Assembly (NCBI GenBank): GCA_035529735.1
Contig: DATKWE010000273.1
Coordinates: 1 to 6,631, forward strand
Length of the DNA: 6,631 nucleotides
Reading direction: 5' to 3'
From: JAAXQD01 sp035529735
GTDB lineage: Bacteria; Desulfobacterota; Desulfobacteria; Desulfobacterales; UBA11574
Positions 1-5,687 of this stretch are shown one piece after another; position 1 is the stretch's first letter, and each line of letters starts with the position of its first letter. Under the pieces are notes generated by a model that worked only from the letters and a program-made list of their open reading frames with translations, did not search any database and was not told the DNA's origin. The translations under genes were made by a program, and so were the position numbers.

Positions 1-42
1 GGATCGCCTTCGTGGGGGTGGCGTGAATATTTTACGACCCGG

Positions 43-72
43 GGGGGACCCATAACCCTTGTGGGGTTCCCC
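43..72. other. GC-rich hairpin
   Basis: GGGGGACCC (43-51) can pair with GGGTTCCCC (64-72) around a 12-base loop: nine pairs, one of them G-T (G-U in RNA). No T-run follows on the + strand, so it is not a standard intrinsic terminator. It could be part of a mobile-element end or of a transcript structure of a gene to the left. The pairing is seen directly; no function is assigned. Confidence 0.35.
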
Positions 73-300
73 GTATCCTCGATCGGATCGCAATCCAGAT
101 GAACCAGGGATATGGTGGAGGCCCCAAGGCACAGACCCAGCGAACTTGTTTTTTCTGAGAGACGCCGTTTCTGATTCAATTGTCCTTTTGAACCTTCATA
201 ATTCATTGGAAGCTCAAACCCCGAAAAAAATACAGTATTTGTAATAAAACGACCAAAGTAGCATTAGAACATGTGCCGATTGGGTCAGAAGTATAAAAAA

Positions 301-344
301 TACCGGGTTGTGTGTCAAAGAAAAAGTACCGGATTATTGACAAA
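301..344. repeat. Imperfect tandem direct repeat upstream of the membrane protein gene
   Basis: TACCGGGTTGTGTGTCAAA (301-319) is followed 26 bases later, start to start, by TACCGGATTATTGACAAA (327-344). The copies share TACCGG, then TT, and end in CAAA, with A-rich flanks before each. Two similar sites about 2.5 helical turns apart, about 120 bases before a start codon, could bind a regulator on one face of the DNA. They could also be chance in AT-rich sequence. Confidence 0.3.
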
Positions 345-360
345 ATGCGGACTGACGAAT

Positions 361-390
361 TTGTCCTTGTTTCAAAATTTATTCTATGCT
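361..390 (+). promoter_or_regulatory. Weak candidate sigma70-type promoter for the gene at 462
   Basis: TTGTCC (361-366) and TATGCT (385-390) are separated by 18 bases and each matches four of six consensus positions. It would give a leader of roughly 65 bases. The perfect -35 hexamer TTGACA at 337-342 has no acceptable -10 at 16-18 bases, so this weaker pair is preferred. Evidence is by eye only. Confidence 0.22.
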
Positions 391-461
391 ATCAAACCGC
401 ATTTAAACAGACCTTTTATACAAATATTTTCATGATGAACGTTTAAAAGGAGGAAGAATAG

Positions 462-950
462 ATGATACAATTGAGCAGGAGTGTAGGCATAATTCTGGTT
501 CTAATTGTTGGATTCCTGGTGCAGTTGCTCTTTTCACTGGCAGACCTAAGAGATACGCCGAATAAAGCTGTTGTAGAATTTAGCAAAGGATATTTCCAGC
601 TTGATCGATCGATGGCGGATAGAATCTGCAAAAACCAGCTGACAACTGACGATGTCGATATTGTCGATCAATATCTATACCTCGCAGCAAAAGAGGCAAA
701 CGAACGAGGGTTTGATATAAATTTCATGAAAAACAAACTCTACCATATAGAAACCGAGACCCTTTCAAAAAATGATGCCACCGCCAAAATTCGGATAACC
801 GGCAAAACAAGAGTTGCCATCAATCATGCTTATCCGATTGTGGCGCAACTATTTAACATCGGTGCAACCCATGAGGTTGACGAAACCTTCAACGTCATCA
901 AGGAAGACAGCCGGTGGAAGGTTTGCGGGAACCTTTTTTCTTTGCCCTAA
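462..950 (+). CDS. Small membrane-anchored protein of unknown function
   Basis: The protein has 162 residues and I do not recognise its family. The N-terminus has a short polar start with one Arg, then a continuous hydrophobic segment (about residues 8-28, VGIILVLIVGFLVQLLFSLA). This is best read as a single membrane anchor or an uncleaved signal, leaving about 130 residues outside the membrane on the periplasmic side. The soluble part opens with a helical stretch (PNKAVVEFSKGYF, from residue 33) and ends with alternating strand-like segments (ATAKIRITGKTRVAI, then HEVDETFNVIKEDSRWKVCG). This layout resembles small NTF2-like/DUF4878-type folds, but that is only a shape resemblance. Two Cys are present (56, 155) and no lipobox is seen. 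The start is well supported: AGGAGG at 448-453 lies 8 bases before ATG. The gene stands apart from the downstream cluster, separated by a repeat and a new promoter, so it is probably its own transcription unit. Confidence 0.85.
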   Translation: MIQLSRSVGIILVLIVGFLVQLLFSLADLRDTPNKAVVEFSKGYFQLDRSMADRICKNQLTTDDVDIVDQYLYLAAKEANERGFDINFMKNKLYHIETETLSKNDATAKIRITGKTRVAINHAYPIVAQLFNIGATHEVDETFNVIKEDSRWKVCGNLFSLP

Positions 951-961
951 TATGGAGGATA

Positions 962-1045
962 ATGATTCAACGACCTAAACTGTCTTACAATCGCACCATC
1001 CGTTTTAACCCGGAGTATAAAATTCAGATGAAATTTGTTTTTTGA
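962..1045 (+). CDS. Possible 27-codon small ORF or gene remnant
   Basis: ATG at 962 lies 11 bases after the stop of the membrane protein gene and is preceded by GGAGG (954-958), though the 3-base spacing is shorter than ideal. It encodes a short basic peptide (starts MIQRPKLSYNR, ends IQMKFVF) and stops at TGA (1043-1045), exactly where the structured repeat begins. It may be a real coupled micro-ORF, the 5' end of a gene cut off by the repeat, or chance. There is no homology evidence, and confidence that it is translated is low. Confidence 0.2.
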   Translation: MIQRPKLSYNRTIRFNPEYKIQMKFVF

Positions 1046-1147
1046 AGCTCCCTGCAGCCCTGCAAGGCGGGATTTCCGCTGCGCTACAATCCCGCTTAAC
1101 GAGATCTTCGACACGCTTGCGGGGAATTCACTCGCTGTTGCAGTTCA
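1045..1147. repeat. Structured intergenic repeat, probably dispersed (degenerate MITE-like element)
   Basis: This block is more GC-rich than its flanks and is full of self-complementary segments. GCGGGATT (1067-1074) pairs perfectly with AATCCCGC (1088-1095) around a 13-base loop; TGCAG (1053-1057) mirrors CTGCA (1060-1064); AGATCT (1102-1107) is a palindrome; and GCTTGCGGGG (1115-1124) partly complements the CCCTGCAAGG segment (1058-1067). The tail reads GAATTCACTCGCTGTTGCAG, then TTCAT. Such non-coding, hairpin-rich blocks between genes are typical of dispersed extragenic repeats, and from memory similar blocks occur in Desulfobacterales genomes. Only one copy lies in this window, so the repeated nature is inference and the boundaries are approximate. 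No T-run follows the hairpin, so I do not call it a terminator. Confidence 0.5.
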
Positions 1148-1167
1148 TAAAACCAAATTGATATAAT
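1138..1167 (+). promoter_or_regulatory. Sigma70-type promoter of the HD-domain gene and probable downstream operon
   Basis: TTGCAG (1138-1143) and a perfect TATAAT (1162-1167) are separated by 18 bases. Transcription would start near 1174, giving a leader of only about 14 bases before the ATG at 1188. The -35 lies in the tail of the structured repeat, while the -10 is in the adjoining AT-rich sequence. This is the best promoter-like match I found by eye. It could drive all five downstream genes, as no clear terminator separates them. Confidence 0.5.
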
Positions 1168-1187
1168 TTTTCAATCGATCGGAAAAT

Positions 1188-1946
1188 ATGGAAATTATAT
1201 ATGCTCGTTTTCGTAAACGAGCCCGCCAGATCGTTTCTCGCTATCCATCTCCCGACTTTTACCAAGATCATTCTTTTGCAAATGAATTGTCCCGTCAGTA
1301 TTTTGAAACCAATTCTTTTACCGCAGAATTGCTCGAATTTGTTGCAAAACACTTAGAAGATAATTTTGGGCATGGCCTTGAGCATGCTATCAAGGTGGCC
1401 ATCGATGCAGGCGCTTTGATGATCATCGAAAACAAACTTGCCGAACAAACCGACAACCGAATAAACCGCAGAGTCTCCGTTGTCCAGTGCGCCGGTCTCC
1501 TCCACGACATCAAACGCAGGCAAGAAAATCATGCCATTAAAGGATCTGACCATGCAAGGAAAGTTCTGAAACCCTATCCTCTCGATCCCAGCGAGGTTGA
1601 CGATATCTGCCGGGCGATTCGCAATCATGAAGCCTTCAAGCCCACTGTAAAAGCAGATACCATTGAAGGTGCGCTTGTTTCCGACTGTCTCTATGATGCC
1701 GATAAATTCCGTTGGGGGCCTGACAACTTTACAGATACGGTGTGGGCCATGGTATCATACTTTAACATTTCTGTTGTCGAGTTTATGGATCTTTATCCTG
1801 AAGGAATGGAAAAGCTTGCCAAAATAAAGCGCACATTCCGAACACGCACCGGAAAAAAATACGGTCCCCAGTTTATAGATTTAGGTGTTTCAATTGGCAA
1901 AGAACTCTTTAATGTTATTAATACTGAGTTTGCTCACTTATTATAA
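1188..1946 (+). CDS. HD-domain metal-dependent phosphohydrolase-like protein
   Basis: The protein has 252 residues, is predicted cytoplasmic, and has no signal or membrane segment. It carries the HD superfamily pattern: HGLEH at 62-66 (His66 the likely first metal ligand), the HD doublet in CAGLLHDIKRR (His106, Asp107), further His at 115 and 122, HE at 147-148, and YDADKF at 169-174, where Asp170 would be the last ligand. The order H...HD...D is complete, so activity is plausible. The family hydrolyses phosphate esters of nucleotides or other small molecules; the substrate cannot be read from sequence. It is not an HD-GYP protein, since the GYP signature is absent. About 60 residues before and 80 after the core are unassigned; the tail is basic near RTFRTRTGKK. 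The start has only a weak purine stretch (GGAAAA, 1181-1186), consistent with the short predicted leader. It is the first gene of the putative operon, 44 bases before the DUF3108 gene. Confidence 0.88.
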   Translation: MEIIYARFRKRARQIVSRYPSPDFYQDHSFANELSRQYFETNSFTAELLEFVAKHLEDNFGHGLEHAIKVAIDAGALMIIENKLAEQTDNRINRRVSVVQCAGLLHDIKRRQENHAIKGSDHARKVLKPYPLDPSEVDDICRAIRNHEAFKPTVKADTIEGALVSDCLYDADKFRWGPDNFTDTVWAMVSYFNISVVEFMDLYPEGMEKLAKIKRTFRTRTGKKYGPQFIDLGVSIGKELFNVINTEFAHLL

Positions 1947-1990
1947 TTTTTTATCATCCTGATGGATCGAAAATCGCATGAGGTGATTTG

Positions 1991-2800
1991 ATGAGAGGGA
2001 ACTCTTCACGGAGTTACTACGCCAGACTGAATGTCCGGTTGTGGGTTACATTCGTTTTGATAACTGCCATAACGATGTTTAGTTTGAGCGTTAATATTGA
2101 AGCCGGTGAGAATGATTTTCCGTTTTATCCGGGTGAAAAACTGACGTTTCAGCTTAAATGGACGTTTATACCAGCCGGAGAATGCGTTCTTGAGGTACTT
2201 CCCATAGAAACCATAGATGGTGTCAAAGCATACCATTTTTTGCTGACGGCAAAATCGAATTCCTTTATCGATAATTTTTATAAGGTTCGAGACAAAATTG
2301 ATGCCTATACAGACATTGAGATGACCCATTCGATCCTTTACAAAAAAAAGCAGCAGGAAGGAAGAACAAATAGAGATATTGTCGTGAATTTCGATTGGAG
2401 AAATAACAAGGCCGTATATTCCACATTGAAGGAGACGCGTCCGCCGATTGATATATTACCCGGATCATTTGATCCATTATCCGCCTTTTATTTTGTCCGT
2501 CTTTTTGATCTTCAGAAAAAATCAGCCATTGAACGTCCGGTAACGGATGGAAAGAAATGTATCATTGGCAAGGCAGCTGTTATCCAAAGAGAAACACTTA
2601 AACTGGCAAGCGGAACCTATGATACCTATTTAATAGAACCCGAAATCGAACATGTCGGCGGTGTGTTTGAGAAAAGTAAGGATGCTAAAATCCAGGTATG
2701 GGTCACAGCGGATCACCGGCGAATTCCCGTTAAATTAAAGAGCAAAGTCGTTGTTGGAAGCTTTGTTGGAGAACTCGTTTCAGCTGAAGGCTTAAAATAA
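1991..2800 (+). CDS. Exported DUF3108-domain protein
   Basis: The protein has 269 residues. A basic N-terminus (Arg2, 7, 12, 16) is followed by a hydrophobic segment (about 17-34, LWVTFVLITAITMFSLSV) and a likely signal-peptidase region near IEAGE (36-40), so the mature protein should be periplasmic. From about residue 44 it shows the DUF3108 pattern: FYPGEKLTFQLKW near the start, AGECVLEV (62-69), a YKVRDKIDAY segment (97-106), DPLSAFYFVR (161-170) and a strand-rich end with VWVTADHRRIPVKLK (237-250). DUF3108 proteins are envelope proteins of unknown biochemical role, predicted as beta-rich barrel-like folds. The start is the ATG at 1991, preceded by GAGGTG (1980-1985) at 5 bases; an in-frame TTG directly before it is less likely. 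The stop is 24 bases before the racemase gene, so the two are probably co-transcribed. Membership is by motif memory; function remains unknown. Confidence 0.85.
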   Translation: MRGNSSRSYYARLNVRLWVTFVLITAITMFSLSVNIEAGENDFPFYPGEKLTFQLKWTFIPAGECVLEVLPIETIDGVKAYHFLLTAKSNSFIDNFYKVRDKIDAYTDIEMTHSILYKKKQQEGRTNRDIVVNFDWRNNKAVYSTLKETRPPIDILPGSFDPLSAFYFVRLFDLQKKSAIERPVTDGKKCIIGKAAVIQRETLKLASGTYDTYLIEPEIEHVGGVFEKSKDAKIQVWVTADHRRIPVKLKSKVVVGSFVGELVSAEGLK

Positions 2801-2824
2801 GAGAAAGCAGTGAATAGGAAAAAC

Positions 2825-3973
2825 ATGTCAAATGATGGCGCCTTATCCGGAATAACGGTTTTGGATCTTTCACGTCTGTTGCCCGGCCCTTTTTGCACCA
2901 TGATCCTGGCTGACCATGGCGCACGTGTGATCTCGGTGGAGGATAAACGTTTTATGGCAGACGACCTTTTCATTGCCTCCATCAATCGAAACAAAGAGCA
3001 CATGTCTCTAAATCTCAAGACCCCGGAAGGCAAAGAGATCTTTTACCGGCTGGTCGATAAAACAGATATTTTACTCGAAGGGTTTCGACCAGGGGTTGTT
3101 CACAGGCTGGGTGTTGACTATGATACGGTTCGTTCCATCAATCCCAAAATCATTTACTGTTCCATTACAGGTTATGGCCAGATCGGACCGCATAAGAATC
3201 GAGCCGGCCACGACGTGAACTTCCTTGGCTATTCGGGTGTTCTCGATCTTATGGGAGAACCGGACCGGCCGCCATCCATCCCCGGAGTCCAGATTGCAGA
3301 CATTGCAGGAGGGGGAATGAACGCCGCGATCGGCGTCCTTCTGGCGCTATGGGCCAGGGAAAGGACCGGAAAAGGTCAGCATATCGATATTGCTATGACA
3401 GATGGAATGGCAAGCCTTCTGCCGCTGGCGCTGTTTTTTCATCAACGCACAGGAGATGTCCCAAGGCGCGGTGACTCGCTGTTTTCTCACCGTTTCGCTT
3501 TTTATAACACCTATGAAACAGCCGATGGCCGCCATATATCCATCGGTGCTGTGGAGCACCGTTTCTGGAAACAACTTTGTGAATATTTGGGTGTTCCGGA
3601 GTATGCCGCTCTCCAGCATGATGAAAAATGCAGGGAAGAGATTCTCGATTTCATGCGGACCACTTTCAAGAAAAAGACGCTTGCCCAATGGGAAACTGAA
3701 CTTGCCGACCTTGATGTTTGCTGGGGACGAATACAGAATCTCAAAGAAGTGCTGGAAGATCCCTATTTCAGAGAAAGGGAAATGGTTGTTGATATCCGAC
3801 AAAAAGACGGGGTAGAATGCAAAACTCTCGGTATCCCGATTAAGTTGAGTGAAACCGCTGGCGCCATTCGAACACCGCCGGTCGATTTTGGAGAAAGCAC
3901 GGTCTCTATTCTTCAGGAACTCGGTTATACCGAAAACCAGATAAAATCGTTTGCCAAAAAGGGGGTTTTTTAA
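2825..3973 (+). CDS. Alpha-methylacyl-CoA racemase-like family III CoA-transferase (CaiB/BaiF)
   Basis: The protein has 382 residues, full length for the family, and is cytoplasmic. The N-terminus has the family opening (VLDLSRLLPGPF, then MILADHGARVISVED), followed by LEGFRPGV (84-91) and YCSITGYGQIGP (111-122). The acid-base set known from mycobacterial alpha-methylacyl-CoA racemase (His126, Asp156, Glu241) is present as His129 in AGHD, Asp159 in ADIAGGG and Glu244 in GAVEHRF. The spacings, 30 and 85 residues, are the same as in that enzyme. This favours racemase chemistry (epimerising the 2-methyl centre of branched acyl-CoA esters) over CoA transfer, though the substrate is unproven. The product would let branched acids enter beta-oxidation. 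The ATG at 2825 is chosen because AGGA (2816-2819) precedes it; a GTG at 2810 would add five residues. The 3' end runs through A5G5T6 (3956-3971) into the stop. It lies 67 bases before the kinase gene. Confidence 0.9.
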   Translation: MSNDGALSGITVLDLSRLLPGPFCTMILADHGARVISVEDKRFMADDLFIASINRNKEHMSLNLKTPEGKEIFYRLVDKTDILLEGFRPGVVHRLGVDYDTVRSINPKIIYCSITGYGQIGPHKNRAGHDVNFLGYSGVLDLMGEPDRPPSIPGVQIADIAGGGMNAAIGVLLALWARERTGKGQHIDIAMTDGMASLLPLALFFHQRTGDVPRRGDSLFSHRFAFYNTYETADGRHISIGAVEHRFWKQLCEYLGVPEYAALQHDEKCREEILDFMRTTFKKKTLAQWETELADLDVCWGRIQNLKEVLEDPYFREREMVVDIRQKDGVECKTLGIPIKLSETAGAIRTPPVDFGESTVSILQELGYTENQIKSFAKKGVF

Positions 3974-4040
3974 GGGATCGAATCACAAGCGTTGGCATAC
4001 CTTGATTTGTACCTGCAGGATGCGCTATTGGGAAGGTAGA

Positions 4041-5603
4041 ATGATAATGACTAAAAACATATTGGTGATCGACGATAAAACGGACGATTTAAATAATATT
4101 ACGACCTTATTAAAAGACGTAATCCCGGATTGCCGGGTGATTGCCGTCCGATCCGGTTTGGAGGGGTTAGAACGCGCAAAGACCGAATCCCCTGTTGCCA
4201 TTCTTCTGGGCATTGACGCACCGGAAATGGAACGGCATTCGTTTTGTAAGCGTCTGAAATCTGACAAAAACACCCAACAAATCCCGGTTATGATGATGAT
4301 GGAGGCCCAATCGGATTCCAATAGTTATGTTAAGGGATTGGAAGCCGGCGCTGACGTTTTTCTGAATAAACCGATTAACCGTGCTGATTTAAATGCGCAG
4401 ATCCGTATGGTATTACGCGTCGATGCATTGGAAAAAGAAAAGACCCAACTTAAAAAGCAGCTTCAACAAGCACAGAAGATGGAGGCCATTGGAACTTTGG
4501 CGGGAGGTATTGCGCATGAATTCAATAATATTCTTTTCCCCATAATCGGCTACACCGAGATGAGCATGTACGATGTCCCCGAAAACAGCAAAACTCGAAA
4601 AAATCTGGAATCCGTCTTAAAAGCAGCCGATCGGGCTAAGGCCCTTATTCAGCAGATTGTCAATTTCAGCAGAAAAGGCGGCCAAGTGAGGAATATTCTA
4701 AAAATTCAATATATTATAAAAGAAACGCTCAAGCTGTTGAGAGCATCGTTGCCGGCAACCATAGAAATCCGCCAGGCGATAGACAACGCCTGTGGCCCTG
4801 TAGCGGCCGATCCGTCGGAAATACAGCAGATCTTAATGAACCTTAGCACCAATGCATACCAGGCCATGGAAGAAAAAGGCGGTGTACTGGAGGTAACCCT
4901 CTCGGAGGTGAATATAGATTCCAGCGATGTATCCTCCAATGTGGATCTGAGCCCTGAATCCTACCTGCACCTGGCGGTTAAAGATACGGGCCATGGCTTT
5001 GAAACGGATCAGATAAAGCATATTTTCGATCCGAACTATCGTATCAACAACCAAGATGAAGGCATCCGGACGGGTCTTGGCATGGTATATGAAATCGTCC
5101 AAAGTTATAACGGGACTATCGACGTTGACAGTGAACCGGGTCAGGGAACGACCGTGAGCGTTTACCTGCCGCTGCCTCATACGAAATCCGAGACAGTGTC
5201 GCATGTATCCACCGAAACCCATATACCATCGGGTAATGAAACGATTTTGCTGGTTGATGATGAAGAAGATGTGCTTGAAATGATGCATTTGATGCTGGAG
5301 AGACTCGGATATCGCGTTTTTCCAAAGATAAGCAGCATCGAGACCCTCGAGGAATTCCGCAGGGAACCCGAAAAGTTCGATCTGGTTATCACCGACCAGA
5401 CCATGCCCAAAATGACGGGAATAGAGTTGGTCCAAAATTTGATGCGCATCCGCCCGGATATTCCGATAATTTTATGTACCGGATTCAATGAAAAAATAAC
5501 GGAAAATCATACCAAGCGTCTCGGGATCGGTGCACTCATCAGTAAGCCGGTCCGTGTGAAAGAGATTGCACTGAAGATCCGAGAGGTTTTGAACCGGAAA
5601 TAG
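4041..5603 (+). CDS. Hybrid sensor histidine kinase: degenerate receiver, HisKA, ATPase, receiver
   Basis: The protein has 520 residues and no membrane segment, so it is a cytoplasmic kinase. Residues 5-128 are a receiver fold (acidic pair Asp11/Asp12, Lys110 in NKPIN), but the phosphoacceptor position in AILLGID is Gly57 and the switch Thr/Ser position is Met87, so it should not accept phosphate. A short coiled coil (about 129-147) leads to the HisKA H-box GGIAHEFNNIL with His159. The ATPase domain (about 220-378) has N-box Asn267/Asn271, DTGHGF (315-320) and TGLGM (344-348); its F-box region reads IFDPNYR rather than the commoner FxPFFTTK. The C-terminal receiver (about 401-518) is intact: Asp406/407, Asp452, Thr480, Lys502. 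GGAAGG (4031-4036) serves ATG 4041 or ATG 4047, which differ by two residues. An in-frame TTG at 3951 would overlap the racemase gene and is rejected. The likely partner is the next gene, 84 bases downstream. Confidence 0.92.
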   Translation: MIMTKNILVIDDKTDDLNNITTLLKDVIPDCRVIAVRSGLEGLERAKTESPVAILLGIDAPEMERHSFCKRLKSDKNTQQIPVMMMMEAQSDSNSYVKGLEAGADVFLNKPINRADLNAQIRMVLRVDALEKEKTQLKKQLQQAQKMEAIGTLAGGIAHEFNNILFPIIGYTEMSMYDVPENSKTRKNLESVLKAADRAKALIQQIVNFSRKGGQVRNILKIQYIIKETLKLLRASLPATIEIRQAIDNACGPVAADPSEIQQILMNLSTNAYQAMEEKGGVLEVTLSEVNIDSSDVSSNVDLSPESYLHLAVKDTGHGFETDQIKHIFDPNYRINNQDEGIRTGLGMVYEIVQSYNGTIDVDSEPGQGTTVSVYLPLPHTKSETVSHVSTETHIPSGNETILLVDDEEDVLEMMHLMLERLGYRVFPKISSIETLEEFRREPEKFDLVITDQTMPKMTGIELVQNLMRIRPDIPIILCTGFNEKITENHTKRLGIGALISKPVRVKEIALKIREVLNRK

Positions 5604-5620
5604 TGTGCAATTTGAAATCA

Positions 5621-5660
5621 CCGGCACATCTTCGGGGCATGCAGAACCCGAATAACCCGG
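5621..5660 (+). other. Interrupted hairpin between kinase and response-regulator genes
   Basis: TTCGGG (5631-5636) pairs with CCCGAA (5647-5652) around a 10-base loop, and outer CCGG segments (5621-5624, 5657-5660) can extend the structure across internal loops. No T-run follows, so it is not an intrinsic terminator by the usual rule. It lies wholly in the 84-base intergenic gap, just before the ribosome-binding site (5678-5683). It could modulate mRNA stability or relative expression of the pair, or be chance. Confidence 0.28.
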
Positions 5661-5687
5661 AAAAGTGGCTTCACGCTAGGAGAACAC

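Larger units (their letters stand above)
1..461. other. Left-edge stretch without a supported gene
   Basis: No convincing coding region is visible on either strand. Bases 1-140 are clearly richer in G and C than the AT-rich part that follows (about 160-460), which suggests the stretch is composite. The left part has a G7 run at 41-47 and a hairpin at 43-72. One frame is open from the window edge to the stop at 100-102 and another to the stop at 53-55; either could be the tail of a gene lying to the left, but neither short translation is recognisable. The right part holds an imperfect direct repeat (301-344), an 8-bp inverted repeat (AAATGCGG at 343-350, CCGCATTT at 397-404) and probably the promoter of the gene at 462. 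Confidence 0.6.

Noticed and set aside
59..244. 61-residue open frame beginning with TTG
   Set aside because: There is no ribosome-binding site at a sensible distance, it starts inside the GC-rich hairpin, its composition is odd and no motif is recognisable; it may be chance or a remnant.
337..342. Perfect -35 hexamer TTGACA
   Set aside because: No acceptable -10 hexamer lies 16-18 bases downstream (sequence there is around AATTTGTC).
1067..1095. GCGGGATT/AATCCCGC hairpin as a terminator of the membrane protein gene
   Set aside because: No T-run follows the stem; it fits better as part of the structured repeat.
3402..3815. 137-residue open frame inside the racemase gene, same strand
   Set aside because: It is an out-of-frame shadow of a well-supported gene with full catalytic motifs.
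3992..4007. TTGGCATACCTTGATT as a sigma54 -24/-12 promoter before the kinase
   Set aside because: The TTG element is two bases too close to the GG element and the final GC is missing.
3951..4040. 30-residue N-terminal extension of the kinase from TTG 3951
   Set aside because: It overlaps the racemase 3' end, has no Shine-Dalgarno, and the extension (Cys/Arg/Trp rich) looks non-coding; the receiver begins properly after ATG 4041.
4833..5435. 200-residue open frame on the minus strand within the kinase gene
   Set aside because: It is antisense to conserved ATPase and receiver motifs; its length follows from the codon use of the real gene and it shows no domain of its own.
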